The notes under the pieces are model-generated. The model did no database searches and was not told the origin of the DNA. It saw only the letters and a list, made by a program, of their open reading frames with translations. Below, piece by piece: positions 24,786 to 33,742 of a stretch of 64,000 bases of DNA. The position numbers and the translations under genes are program-made. This stretch comes from DAHUYF01 sp035509275 (lineage in GTDB: Bacteria > Pseudomonadota > Alphaproteobacteria > ATCC43930 > CGMCC-115725), in contig DATJLU010000072.1 of assembly GCA_035509275.1 (NCBI GenBank), positions 1 to 64,000 on the forward strand, given 5' to 3'. The number at the start of each line of letters is the position of its first letter. Within the stretch, counting starts at the first letter, position 1.

Positions 24786-25562
24786 CTAGCTCGACGGCTT
24801 CACCAGGGATTGGACGACATTGAGCAGCTCCGGCCACCCGACGGAATCGGCGTCGTCGTAGATCTTGCGGATGCGACCCTGCTGATCGACGATCGCCAGC
24901 ACATCGTTGTGGACGATGTCGTAATCGGCATGGGACTGCTCGGCGAGCTTGTTGACCACCTCAGGCTGCACCCCCGCCGAATCCCCGGTATCGCTTTCGT
25001 TCTCGGCAGAGAGGCTCACGCGCTTGTACCAGACGCTGAACCCGCCGCTCACGATCCGGCGCATTTCGGCGGGTGCTGCGACCAGGTACTGCCAATGCGT
25101 GTCCTCCGGATTCCAGCCGTATTGCCGCATGAAGGCGCGCATCTGCTCCGGCCCGGTGTTCTCGGGGTCGATGTTGAAGGATACGATCGCCACCTTGTCG
25201 GCGATGCCGGCGGGGCGCAAACCCAGCGTTTCGAGATTGGCCAGATGCGCAGCGATCAGCGGACACATCGTCGTGCAGTAGGGGAAGAGGAAGGTGACGA
25301 GCTGGACCTTGCCGGCAAAGCCGCTCGACGAGATGGCCTCGCCGAGCTGGTTGGTCATGGTATAGCTCGGCGCTGGAGCGAGGATCGGGAGAGACGTGTG
25401 CCGATCCCCTTCATATCGCCGGCCGAGAAAGAAGCTGGAAAGGGCGACAGCCGGCAGGCTCGCAACCAGCGCCGCGAACCAGATCCATCGTCGCCAAGTG
25501 CCCAAGGGCGACCGGTGTCGGAGTTCTGGTGCCGTTGCTACGCGCATCTCATCTCGCGACAA
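24786..25562 (-). CDS. SCO1/SenC family copper chaperone
   Basis: A 258-residue thioredoxin-fold protein with one N-terminal membrane anchor (about 25-47). The copper ligands Cys96 and Cys100 are in YCTTMCP, and the third ligand His is in DYDIVHND near the C-terminus. These are the complete Sco set for delivering Cu to the CuA site of cytochrome oxidase or for thiol redox. An insertion of about 25 residues (SLSAENESDTGDS region) lies between them. It overlaps the MFS gene by 14 bases and precedes CtaG by 4 bases, so the three are one transcription unit. Confidence 0.9.
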   Translation of the reverse strand: MSRDEMRVATAPELRHRSPLGTWRRWIWFAALVASLPAVALSSFFLGRRYEGDRHTSLPILAPAPSYTMTNQLGEAISSSGFAGKVQLVTFLFPYCTTMCPLIAAHLANLETLGLRPAGIADKVAIVSFNIDPENTGPEQMRAFMRQYGWNPEDTHWQYLVAAPAEMRRIVSGGFSVWYKRVSLSAENESDTGDSAGVQPEVVNKLAEQSHADYDIVHNDVLAIVDQQGRIRKIYDDADSVGWPELLNVVQSLVKPSS

Positions 25563-26901
25563 TGCGATTGACGACGTCGGCGTCGAAATGCGCCGGATCG
25601 ATCTTCAGATAGGCCACGCCTTCCTCGGGCGCGACCACTGCCTCAACCACGCCGGGCGCCGCTTGCAGCCGGGAGGCGAGAACGCCCACCTCGCCTTGCG
25701 CGATTTTTCCGCAGCGGGCGAGATAGCTTTTGTAACGGCGAGGCCGGCGCATCGTTGCCGCGATGACGAGCCAAATCAGCGCAACGACGAAAGCAAAGGC
25801 GAAAACGCCGGTGACGCCATCGACTGCCGACACCCAGCCGCCGCCCGCGCCCCCGACGAAAATGCCGAGGAACTGCGCACTCGAGTAGATGCCCGTCGCG
25901 GTTCCTTTGGCGTCGGCCGGCGCGCTCTTGGTGACCAGCGACGGCAGCATCGCCTCCATCACGTTGAACGCGGTGAAGAAGCCGATCAACGCGGCGATTA
26001 GCACCGCGCCATGGCTGCCGGCCACGGCCATCGCCACATTGCTTGCCGCCAGCAGCACGATGGCGGCGATAAGCACTTCCTTCATGCGGCCGCCCTTCTC
26101 GGCCAGGATGACCGCCGGTACCATCAGCACGACCGATGCCGCAAGAACCGGAAGGTAGAGCCGCCACTCGCCGCCAGACGTGATCTGCAATGTGCCCATG
26201 AGCAGCCGCGGCACGGCGAGGAAGCTCGCGGTCAGTACGACATGAAGCGCGAAAATGCCGAAATCCAGTCGCAGCAGTTCGCGATCGCGCAAAACGCGCG
26301 CGAAGAGAGCCGGCACCGGCTCGGCGTCACGATGACGCAGAGTCGCCGCGGGCGTCGGCACCACCCCTAGGGTAATGCCGATGCCGGTCGCGGCGAGACC
26401 CGCGGTCAGCCAAAAGATGCCAGCCAAGCCGATCGCGCCCGCCAGCGCCGGCCCGAGAACGATGGCGATCACGAAGGAAAGACCGATGGTCATGCCGATC
26501 ATGGCCATCGCCCGCGTTCTCACCTCCTCACGGGTCAGATCGGCGACGAACGCGAGGATCGCCGAGCCGACCGCGCCGGTTCCCTGAAGAATGCGGCCGA
26601 CGAGCACGCCCTCGATCGAGGTGGCGAGCGCCGCGACGGCGCTGCCGATGCCGAAGAGGAGAAGGCCGGCGGAGATCACGGTCTTGCGGCCGATGCGATC
26701 GGAGAGCAGGCCGAAGGGGATCTGCAGCACGCCCTGGGTCAGTCCGTAGGCGCCCAGCGCCAAGCCGATCATCGCCGGCGTCGCGCCGGGGAGATGGCGC
26801 GCGTAAGTGGCGAAGACGGGGTAGATCATGAAGAGGCCGAGAAGCCGCATCGCGAAAATCGCGGCAAGCGACCCCGTCGCACGAAGTTCGCGCGGCGTCA
26901 T
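25549..26901 (-). CDS. YajR-like MFS transporter with C-terminal soluble domain
   Basis: A 450-residue major facilitator with about 12 helices. Motif A is GLLSDRIGRK in the loop between helices 2 and 3. After the last helix a roughly 65-residue ferredoxin-like domain follows (KSYLARCGKIAQGEVGVLAS onward), as in the YAM domain of E. coli YajR. The transported substrate of YajR is unknown. Here it is the first gene of a run with sco and ctaG, which hints at a metal-related substrate, though this is inference. The Cys in the C-terminal domain could bind metal. Confidence 0.85.
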   Translation of the reverse strand: MTPRELRATGSLAAIFAMRLLGLFMIYPVFATYARHLPGATPAMIGLALGAYGLTQGVLQIPFGLLSDRIGRKTVISAGLLLFGIGSAVAALATSIEGVLVGRILQGTGAVGSAILAFVADLTREEVRTRAMAMIGMTIGLSFVIAIVLGPALAGAIGLAGIFWLTAGLAATGIGITLGVVPTPAATLRHRDAEPVPALFARVLRDRELLRLDFGIFALHVVLTASFLAVPRLLMGTLQITSGGEWRLYLPVLAASVVLMVPAVILAEKGGRMKEVLIAAIVLLAASNVAMAVAGSHGAVLIAALIGFFTAFNVMEAMLPSLVTKSAPADAKGTATGIYSSAQFLGIFVGGAGGGWVSAVDGVTGVFAFAFVVALIWLVIAATMRRPRRYKSYLARCGKIAQGEVGVLASRLQAAPGVVEAVVAPEEGVAYLKIDPAHFDADVVNRIVAR

Positions 26902-27159
26902 CGCTTCGCGATGCTCCCGATATTCACCGGCTCAACGCTCCCGACCTGGCACGATCCAGGCTCGGCGCCTCCGGCGGCCGGGGCAAGTTAAATGTCGTTT
27001 AAGGTCCGACGCGCGAAGCCCCGCGATTGAGCCGAAATGTCGCAGCCTGTCGCCGTCCGCGGCGCGGTGAGACGCCGCTTGCGAGATGCAGGCGAGAACC
27101 CGGACCTTTTCCCGCCATGGCCGTCACCGAGATGGCGAAGCAGCGCAACGCGCATCCAC

Positions 27160-27990
27160 CTACGGCTTGTAATCCGGGAAAAACACCTGCTCGCCGTCGA
27201 GCTTGTAGCTGGCGATCATGGCCTGACCCTCCGGCGAGGTGAGCCACGCGATGAACGTCATCCCCAGCGCCGATTTGACCTGAGGATGCCGTGCCGGGTT
27301 CACCAGGATTGCCGCGTATTGGTCGATCAGGCGCGGATCCCCGTCGACGACGACCCTGAGGTGACCGCGAGCGCTGAATTTCACCCAGGTCGCCCTGTCG
27401 GCGAACGCATAGCCATTCATCGACGCCGCGGTGACCAGCGTCTGTTGCAGGCTCGAGCCGGTCTCGAGATGCCAGGACTCGCGATCCGGCGCCTCGCGGC
27501 CGACGGCCTCGGTCCATATCGTACGCTCCGCGACGTCGGTCGCGCTCATGTCGCCGCGCGATATGAAGAGCGCCTTGACGTCGGCGATCTTGCGCAAGGC
27601 CGCGCTCGCGTCATGCATGTCTTGGATCTTCGCCGGGTCGTCTTCGGGACCAACGAGAATGTAGTCGTTGTACATCACGTCGCGCCGCACGCTGCCAAAT
27701 CCGTTCTGCATGAACTGCAGTTCCCGAGATCGGTCGTGGACGAGCACAACATCGCACTCGCCGAGTTCACCGCTCTCGAGCGCATGGCGTGTCCCTTCGG
27801 CGGCCACGTAGACCTGGATACCGGTGCTGCGGGTGAAGCTGGGCACGAGAAAGTCGAGCAGGCCGGATTTCAGGGCCGAGTTCGTCGTCGCAACGGTGAT
27901 GAACGGGTGATCCTCGGCATGCGAGGAAAACGGCGCGCCGGCCAGGACGAAGAGGCAAGCGAGAAGGATGTTTCGACGAAGGGACTCCAT
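27160..27990 (-). CDS. Tungstate/molybdate-type periplasmic binding protein (TupA-like)
   Basis: A 276-residue exported binding protein with a signal peptide of about 25 residues. The segments VATTNSAL, GECDVVLVHDR and YNDYILVGPEDD match the TupA/WtpA-type oxyanion-binding family (TTTS, vlVHdp and NDFviVGP blocks). SRGDMSATDVAE is also typical. The first block reads TTNS instead of the usual TTTS. No permease or ATPase gene is adjacent, so it is an orphan. It is divergent from a hybrid kinase gene that starts 125 bases away, raising the possibility of a sensory role. Confidence 0.8.
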   Translation of the reverse strand: MESLRRNILLACLFVLAGAPFSSHAEDHPFITVATTNSALKSGLLDFLVPSFTRSTGIQVYVAAEGTRHALESGELGECDVVLVHDRSRELQFMQNGFGSVRRDVMYNDYILVGPEDDPAKIQDMHDASAALRKIADVKALFISRGDMSATDVAERTIWTEAVGREAPDRESWHLETGSSLQQTLVTAASMNGYAFADRATWVKFSARGHLRVVVDGDPRLIDQYAAILVNPARHPQVKSALGMTFIAWLTSPEGQAMIASYKLDGEQVFFPDYKP

Positions 27991-28115
27991 GGCGACGTCG
28001 CGTGCCGCATCTATGATTGAGTGTATAGCCTGCGCATCAAGCTCACAAATGCTCTCGGCATCGGCGTTCGGCGTGCCCGAGGTTCACCACTTGCCTTAGC
28101 CCGAGGGGATGCGCA

Positions 28116-30206
28116 ATGCTTTTGTTGCATCGAGTTTCTCGCGCGACGCACGTGGCGACGCCACAGGCCTGGGATTGGAGCCAAGCGATGCGTTCGCTTC
28201 GTGTGCTCATGGTGCTCTCGCTGGCGGTATTGATGTGCGTTGCCGCCCTGGCGTCCTGGTATGATCGCAGAGTTGCGCTGCGTGCGGCGGAAGACCATGT
28301 CGCATTGACCGTCGACGTGATGCGCGAACAGGCCTTGAACGTCTTCGAAACCCAGGAACTCGTCCTCGATCAGATCAGGCAGCGGACCGCCGGGCTGGAT
28401 TGGGACGCCATCAGCCACTCCGCCGAGTTCGCGCAGTTCCTGCGGAAAACCCAGGATCGGATGGATGGGATTTCGTCGATCTGGCTGGCCGATGGTACGG
28501 GCCATGTCCGTGCGTCCGCCGGCGCGATCTATCCGCCCGCCTTGAGCTTCGAGAACAGGGACGACTTTCAAGCGCAGCGGCGGGGCGACGCGGGCACCCT
28601 CGTCGGCAGGCCTCATCTCGGCACCTTCGCCCTCAGCGAACGCAGATCGTCAGCTGCCGGCGACTTCGACGGCGTCATCGCCATCGAGATGTCCGTCGAA
28701 TATTTCGAGCGCTTCTTCCGCGGTCTCGACGAGCGCGACGATCACCGCGCGGTTCTCGTCCGCGCCGACGGGACCGTGCTCGCCGCCGATTCGGCTTACA
28801 GCGAGCCGCAGCGCTTTCCGCCGAGCTCCGAATTGATGCGGTCCATCACCGGCGGCGTCCAGGACCACAGCTGGAACCCCTCGCCGGGAGGTGGCGCGCA
28901 TTTCTTCCAGTGGCGGCAACTCGCGCCCTACCCGGTCTATGTGGCCTATGCCATGGATCGAAGCGTCGCGCTCCGCTCCTGGTACGGTCATGTCGCCTTC
29001 TATGCGTTTCTGTGCGCCGGCGTGTGGGCGGCGCTGTGCCTCATCGCTTATCTGGCATCGCAGCGCGCCGCCGCGGAGGCGGCTTTGCAACAAGCCCAGA
29101 GAATGGAGGCCATCGGACAACTCGCCAGCGGCGTCGCGCATGATTTCAACAACCTGCTGACGACGGTGGTCGGCAATGTCGATCGCATCGCCTTCGACCC
29201 GCAGGCGACGCAGCGCATCCGGCGACTGGCCGATGCCGCATTGGGCGCGGCGATGCGCGGAGCGAGCCTGACGGCGCAGCTTCTGGCCTTTGCGCGCCGG
29301 CAACCGCTCAACCCGAGCATCGTCCAGGTCGACCGGCTTCTCGACGCCATGCTGCCTTTGATCAAGGACGCCGTGGGCGAGACGGTCAGCGTGTCCTGCA
29401 CATCGGCGCCCGATCTGTCGCCGATCCGGATCGACCCGGGACAGCTCCAAGCCGCACTGCTGAATGTCGCCCTCAACGCGCGGGACGCCATGCCGCGCGG
29501 TGGCGATCTGCGGATCGAGGCGCGGAACGCGACGATCGATGCCGGCGAGGCGACTCGCCGCACCATCCCGCGCGGCGACTACGTCGTCATTGAGATCGCC
29601 GATACCGGCACCGGGATGGGCGCCGATGTCGCCAATCGCGCCTTCGAGCCGTTCTTCACCACCAAAGAAACGGGCAAGGGCAGCGGGCTTGGCCTGTCGA
29701 TGGTGTATGGCTTCGCCCGCCAGTCGGGCGGCACGGCAGAGCTCGACAGCCGGGTCGGCGCCGGAACGACGATACGGCTCTACATCCCGCGCTCAGAACA
29801 GAGGGAACGCAGCGAGCTGCCGGGCGTCGCACCGCCCTCGCCTCCGCTCAAAAGCGCAATCCTTGTGGTCGAAGATCAGGACGGGGTCCGTCAGATGATG
29901 GCCGACTCACTCGAGGAATGCGGCCACGACGTCAAGACCGCGCGCACCGCCGAAGAAGCGATGGAGGTTCTCGCGCGCGACGCTCGGATCCACGTGCTGG
30001 TGACCGACATTATCCTGCCCGGCGCCATGAACGGCGCGGAGCTTGTCCGCAAGGCCCGGGAATTGGCGCCGCATGTGAAGGTGCTGACCATCTCGGGAAA
30101 CGCCAGCGAAGAGACGATCCGCGGCATCCACCCCGATGGCTGCGCCTTCCTCCCCAAGCCGTTTCGCGCAAGCGATCTCGCCAAGGCGGTCGGCGAACTG
30201 CTCTAG
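28116..30206 (+). CDS. Hybrid histidine kinase with periplasmic Cache-type sensor
   Basis: A 696-residue membrane kinase. Helix 1 (about 25-48) and helix 2 (about 290-312) flank a 240-residue periplasmic domain of the dCache/PDC type. The kinase core has the phospho-acceptor His in GVAHDFNNLLT and the ATP site in GKGSGLGLSMV. The C-terminal receiver has Asp in VLVTDIILPG and Lys in FLPKPF. With no output domain it must pass phosphate to another protein. The start could also be ATG 28188, just before helix 1. The divergent neighbour encodes an orphan oxyanion-binding protein. Confidence 0.88.
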   Translation: MLLLHRVSRATHVATPQAWDWSQAMRSLRVLMVLSLAVLMCVAALASWYDRRVALRAAEDHVALTVDVMREQALNVFETQELVLDQIRQRTAGLDWDAISHSAEFAQFLRKTQDRMDGISSIWLADGTGHVRASAGAIYPPALSFENRDDFQAQRRGDAGTLVGRPHLGTFALSERRSSAAGDFDGVIAIEMSVEYFERFFRGLDERDDHRAVLVRADGTVLAADSAYSEPQRFPPSSELMRSITGGVQDHSWNPSPGGGAHFFQWRQLAPYPVYVAYAMDRSVALRSWYGHVAFYAFLCAGVWAALCLIAYLASQRAAAEAALQQAQRMEAIGQLASGVAHDFNNLLTTVVGNVDRIAFDPQATQRIRRLADAALGAAMRGASLTAQLLAFARRQPLNPSIVQVDRLLDAMLPLIKDAVGETVSVSCTSAPDLSPIRIDPGQLQAALLNVALNARDAMPRGGDLRIEARNATIDAGEATRRTIPRGDYVVIEIADTGTGMGADVANRAFEPFFTTKETGKGSGLGLSMVYGFARQSGGTAELDSRVGAGTTIRLYIPRSEQRERSELPGVAPPSPPLKSAILVVEDQDGVRQMMADSLEECGHDVKTARTAEEAMEVLARDARIHVLVTDIILPGAMNGAELVRKARELAPHVKVLTISGNASEETIRGIHPDGCAFLPKPFRASDLAKAVGELL

Positions 30207-30215
30207 GGAATTGCT

Positions 30216-30248
30216 GCCGGCCGGAACCCGCGCGCATTGCCGGCCGGC
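30216..30248. terminator. Hairpin between convergent kinase and rhomboid genes
   Basis: GCCGGCCGG and its exact complement are separated by 15 bases in the 45-base gap between two convergent stop codons. The location fits a shared terminator, though no T tract is present. Confidence 0.5.
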
Positions 30249-30251
30249 TGA

Positions 30252-30899
30252 TCAGCGCGAAGGGGGCCGCGTGGTCCGGTCCAGGAGGCCAAAGACCACG
30301 AGGCCGAACGCAAAGCCGCCGAGATGGGCCACCCAGGCAATCTGGGCGCCCGGTTCACCGGGCATGCCGGTTTGTCCGGCGATGACCGTCACGATGATCC
30401 ATAACGCCAGCAACGGCCAGAGACCCGTCCGACGCCCGGCCGCGCTGCGCGCCTGCATGCGAAGGACGCCGCCGAACAGCCCGCTGATGGCACCCGACGC
30501 GCCGATCACGGGCAATGCCGAAGAGGGATAGGCGGCCCAGTGCGCGCCGGCGGCGGCGACGCCGGACAGGATCGTCAGCACAAGCATGCGCCAACGGCCG
30601 AGGCGTCGCTCCACGCCGGATCCGAAGGCCAACAGCGCCAACATGTTGACGAAGAGATGGGTGAGATTGGCGTGCAGGAATTGATAGCTGATCGGGTCGA
30701 TCGACGCCGGCCAACCCAAGCGGCCCGCCGAGTATCGCGCCGGGATGAAAGCAAACAGGCGAATGATGCTGTCGTCGGCTTCGTCGGGAAGCAACAGGCG
30801 AAACCCATGAACCGCAATGTTGACGATCAACAAAGCCGCGGTGATCGGCGGGATGTTGAAGATCGGTTGTCGCACGGAGCGTGCCGGCTGATCGCTCAT
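30252..30899 (-). CDS. Rhomboid family intramembrane serine protease
   Basis: A 215-residue membrane protein with about six helices. The catalytic dyad is present: Ser136 in GASGAISG and His192 in VAHLGGF. The L1-loop region HANLTHLFVNMLALLAFG is also standard. It should cleave membrane proteins within or near a membrane segment; the substrate is unknown. The start at 30899 gives a 20-residue cytosolic tail; the longer upstream frame is less likely. The gene is convergent with the hybrid kinase. Confidence 0.9.
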   Translation of the reverse strand: MSDQPARSVRQPIFNIPPITAALLIVNIAVHGFRLLLPDEADDSIIRLFAFIPARYSAGRLGWPASIDPISYQFLHANLTHLFVNMLALLAFGSGVERRLGRWRMLVLTILSGVAAAGAHWAAYPSSALPVIGASGAISGLFGGVLRMQARSAAGRRTGLWPLLALWIIVTVIAGQTGMPGEPGAQIAWVAHLGGFAFGLVVFGLLDRTTRPPSR

Positions 30900-31017
30900 A
30901 ACCCCAGGGGCCTCGCCATGAATCGGGCGCATCGGCCAATGTAGCGAACCCGCTGCCGTCCTCGCGAGCCGCGGCAATGGCTGGCGATGGCGCTACGCTA
31001 TGGACCGCCGGCGTTGC

Positions 31018-31779
31018 TCAATAGGCGGAGATGCCGCCTTCGGCGGGTATCGCCGCGCCATTCACCATGCGCGATTCGTCGGAGGCGAGGAACATCGCGA
31101 CATGCGCGATATCCTCCGGCTGGCCAACACCGAAGGGGTAGCGTTCGGTCATATTGTCGATCCCGCCGAAGCGAATCTGGTTCCCGTCGACGAAGCGGCT
31201 CTTGACCCGTTCGGTCAGCACGACACCGGGGCAAATGGCGTTGACACGAACACCCCTAGGAGAGTAGGCGCCGGCGAGAGCCCGCGTGAAGGAGATCAAG
31301 CCGCCCTTCGCCATGATGTAGACATGCGCGAGGTGATTGCCGCGAAGCGCGACCACCGAGGAGAAGTTGACGACGCTGCCGTGGCCCTGCTCGACCATTA
31401 CCGGGATGACGTGGCGGCAGCACAGGAAGGGTCCTTTCAGGTCGAGGCTCATGGTGTGGTCCCAAACCGAAAGCTCGACGTCGGTCACGTGCCGATCCTC
31501 GCGCAGGGAGCCGCCGGCGCAGTTCAGCAACACATCGATGCGGCCGAAGGCATCCCTCGCCTGCCGCACCATCTGCTGGACGCTGGCTTCGTCGGTCACA
31601 TCGGTGCGCACGAAGCGCGCGCCGGCGCCGGCCTCGCGCGCGCTCGCCTCGCCCAGCGCCTCGTCGACCTCCGCCACAACCACCTTGGCGCCCTCCGCGA
31701 CGAACAGCTTGGCCGAGGCCCGGCCAATGCCGGAGCCGGCGCCGGTGATCACCGCAACCTTGTCCGCGAGACGATTCAT
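31018..31779 (-). CDS. SDR family oxidoreductase
   Basis: A 253-residue classical short-chain dehydrogenase. The cofactor site is TGAGSGIG, with VVVAEVDE ending the second strand (acidic residue, favouring NAD(H)). The NCAG motif is in LLNCAGG, the catalytic Ser is in VVNFSSV, and YIMAK gives Tyr and Lys. The ATG at 31779 follows AAGGGAGGGACAG. It is divergent from another SDR gene at 31900. The substrate is unknown. Confidence 0.88.
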   Translation of the reverse strand: MNRLADKVAVITGAGSGIGRASAKLFVAEGAKVVVAEVDEALGEASAREAGAGARFVRTDVTDEASVQQMVRQARDAFGRIDVLLNCAGGSLREDRHVTDVELSVWDHTMSLDLKGPFLCCRHVIPVMVEQGHGSVVNFSSVVALRGNHLAHVYIMAKGGLISFTRALAGAYSPRGVRVNAICPGVVLTERVKSRFVDGNQIRFGGIDNMTERYPFGVGQPEDIAHVAMFLASDESRMVNGAAIPAEGGISAY

Positions 31780-31899
31780 CTGTCCCTCCCTTGCTGATCC
31801 CCGCGAAGGAGCGGGTCTGCGGTCGCCCATCGGTTCGTCGACGTTGCGTCCGACATCTTTGCGGTTAAAGCTAGCGTGAAACCACGGCGGGAGGAACTC

Positions 31900-32667
31900 A
31901 TGGCTGATCAGCAGACGGTACTCGTGACCGGCGGCGCGTCCGGCATCGGCCTCGCCATCGTGAAGGCGGTCATCGCGGAGGGCTGGCGGGCCGTCGTCGC
32001 CGATGTGAACCAAGCCAATCTCGACCGCAGCCGGGAAGCTCTCGGGGAGGCGGGCGGCAACGTGCGGTTCGCCCCGCTGAACGTGACGGACGAGGCGGCG
32101 GTCACACAGTGTCTCGCGGCCTGCGAAGACGAATTCGGCGCGCTGACCGGAATCGTCAACTCTGCGGGTATCGCCAAGGCTGCGCCGGCGCTCGACACGA
32201 CGACGGAGATGTTCCGCAGCATGCTCGAGGTCAATCTCATCGGCAGCTTCGTGGTCGCGCGAGAAGCCGCCAAAAGGATGCGACAGCGCAGCGCCGGGTC
32301 GATCGTCAACATCGCCTCCGTGTCGGGCATCTTGGGAAACGAAGGCCGCCTCGCCTATGGCGCCACGAAGGGAGGCGTCATCGTCATGACCGAGGTGATG
32401 GCCGTCGAACTCGCCGGCGCTGGAATTCGCGTCAACGCCATTGCACCGGGTCCGGTCGACACCCCTCTGGTTCAACAGGTGCATACGCGGGAGGCTCGGG
32501 CCGCCTGGATATCGACCATCCCTCAACGGCGCTACGCCGCTGCGGCCGATATCGCCGGAGCGGCGATATTCCTGCTCGACGGCCGCAAATCGGGCTACGT
32601 CACGGGGCAAACCCTTTGCGTCGATGGCGGCTTCACCATCGCCGGCATCATGATCGGCTCCCCCTAG
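31900..32667 (+). CDS. SDR family oxidoreductase (IS inserted at its stop codon)
   Basis: A 255-residue short-chain dehydrogenase. It has TGGASGIG for the cofactor, ADVNQAN with an Asp favouring NAD, NSAG in VNSAGIA, and YGATK as the Tyr-x3-Lys pair. The ATG follows GGGAGGAACTC. The stop codon TAG lies inside the CCTAGC target of the IS481-family element that begins one base later at 32669. The duplicated target keeps the stop intact, so the protein should be full length. It shares the upstream region with the divergent SDR gene. Confidence 0.88.
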   Translation: MADQQTVLVTGGASGIGLAIVKAVIAEGWRAVVADVNQANLDRSREALGEAGGNVRFAPLNVTDEAAVTQCLAACEDEFGALTGIVNSAGIAKAAPALDTTTEMFRSMLEVNLIGSFVVAREAAKRMRQRSAGSIVNIASVSGILGNEGRLAYGATKGGVIVMTEVMAVELAGAGIRVNAIAPGPVDTPLVQQVHTREARAAWISTIPQRRYAAAADIAGAAIFLLDGRKSGYVTGQTLCVDGGFTIAGIMIGSP

Positions 32668-32668
32668 C
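32663..32668. repeat. Left target-site copy (CCTAGC) of IS481-family insertion
   Basis: CCTAGC directly precedes the left inverted repeat. Together with TCTAGC at 33705-33710 it forms a 6-bp duplication of the NCTAGN type known for IS481. The first base differs between copies (C versus T). Confidence 0.7.
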
Positions 32669-33704
32669 TGTGAAGTCTCAATAGGTTGTCCATTCGGTCC
32701 CGACCGAGGAAGCTGAAGTTGCTGAGGCTTTAGCGAACCTTGGGGGAACCGAATGGACGTTCACAAGAATGCCCGGCTGACGCCAACCGATCGAGAGGCG
32801 ATGGTGCGCCGCGTTGTCGAGGGCGGGCAGACGCCGCAGGCTATCAGCCAAGCCGTAGGCGTCTGCCCGCGCACGGTGCGGAAGTGGGTTAGGCGGTTCC
32901 GGGCGGAAGGTGTTTCCGGCCTGGAAGACCGCCCATCCCGGCCGCACCGTTTGCACAGGCCCACACCGCCCGAAATCGTGGCACGGATTGAGGCTTTGCG
33001 GCGGCAACGCTGGACAGGCGCGCAGATCGCCCGGGACACCGGCGTCTCGAAGGCGACTGTCTCGCGGATCCTTCGCCGTCTCGGCCTCAATCGCCTCAAG
33101 GCCCTCGAGCTCGTCGAGCCTGTGCGCCGCTACGAACGCGAGAGGCCTGGCGAGCTCATCCACATCGACATCAAGAAGCTCGGCAGGTTCGACCGCACCG
33201 GCCATCGTGTCACCGGGGATCGCACGGGACATAGCTCCAGCCGCGGCGTCGGCTGGGAATACGTCCATGTCTGCATCGACGATGCCTCGCGCATCGCCTA
33301 TGCCGAGATCAAGAAGGACGAACGCAAGGAGAGCGCCGTCGCCTTCCTGGAGGCCGCCCTACGCTACTACGCAAAGCTCGGTATCACAGTCGAGCGCGTG
33401 ATGACCGATAACGGCTCCTGCTACATCTCCGGCGCCTTCGCGCGCGCCTGCAAGCGCCTCGGCCTCAAGCACCTGCGAACCAAGCCATACACCCCCAGGA
33501 CGAACGGCAAGGCCGAGCGCTTCATACAGACCGCTCTTCGCGAGTGGGCCTATGCCAAAGCCTATCACCACTCAGACCAGCGCAGCGCCGAGCTGCTACC
33601 TTGGCTCCATCGCTACAACTGGCATCGACCTCATGGTAGCCTCGACGCCTTGCCGCCCGTCAGCCGACTCGGACTGACCGAGAACAACCTATTGAGGCTC
33701 CACA
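32669..33704 (+). mobile_element. IS481-family insertion sequence
   Basis: A 1036-bp element bounded by terminal inverted repeats. The left end (32669-32689) and the complement of the right end (33704-33684) begin TGTGAAGTCTCAATAGG and TGTGGAGCCTCAATAGG and match at 19 of 21 positions. It contains a single intact transposase gene. It is flanked by NCTAGN 6-mers (CCTAGC and TCTAGC), the target type known for IS481. The element sits between the stop of an SDR gene and the convergent HPt gene. Intact ends and an open transposase suggest it may still be active. Confidence 0.9.
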
Positions 33705-33709
33705 TCTAG
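32753..33709 (+). CDS. IS481-family transposase
   Basis: A 318-residue DDE transposase. An N-terminal helix-turn-helix (about 20-60, ISQAVGVCPRTVRKWVRRF) and a second HTH-like segment (TGVSKATVSRILRRLG) bind the ends. The catalytic triad is Asp in LIHIDIKKLG, Asp in MTDNGS, and Glu in NGKAERFIQ. The stop codon TAG (33707-33709) lies outside the right inverted repeat, in the target CTAG, so the last residues and the stop depend on the insertion site. The gene is full length and undisrupted. Confidence 0.92.
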   Translation: MDVHKNARLTPTDREAMVRRVVEGGQTPQAISQAVGVCPRTVRKWVRRFRAEGVSGLEDRPSRPHRLHRPTPPEIVARIEALRRQRWTGAQIARDTGVSKATVSRILRRLGLNRLKALELVEPVRRYERERPGELIHIDIKKLGRFDRTGHRVTGDRTGHSSSRGVGWEYVHVCIDDASRIAYAEIKKDERKESAVAFLEAALRYYAKLGITVERVMTDNGSCYISGAFARACKRLGLKHLRTKPYTPRTNGKAERFIQTALREWAYAKAYHHSDQRSAELLPWLHRYNWHRPHGSLDALPPVSRLGLTENNLLRLHI

Positions 33710-33710
33710 C
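33705..33710. repeat. Right target-site copy (TCTAGC), supplies transposase stop
   Basis: TCTAGC directly follows the right inverted repeat and repeats the left flank CCTAGC except for the first base. Its TAG is the in-frame stop codon of the transposase. Confidence 0.7.
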
Positions 33711-33742
33711 CAGCGCAACCTTACCCGTAGCGGCGCAGCGCC

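Noticed and set aside
31018..32667. Divergent SDR pair as a toxin-antitoxin or phase-variable unit
   Set aside because: Both are ordinary full-length dehydrogenases with intact motifs.
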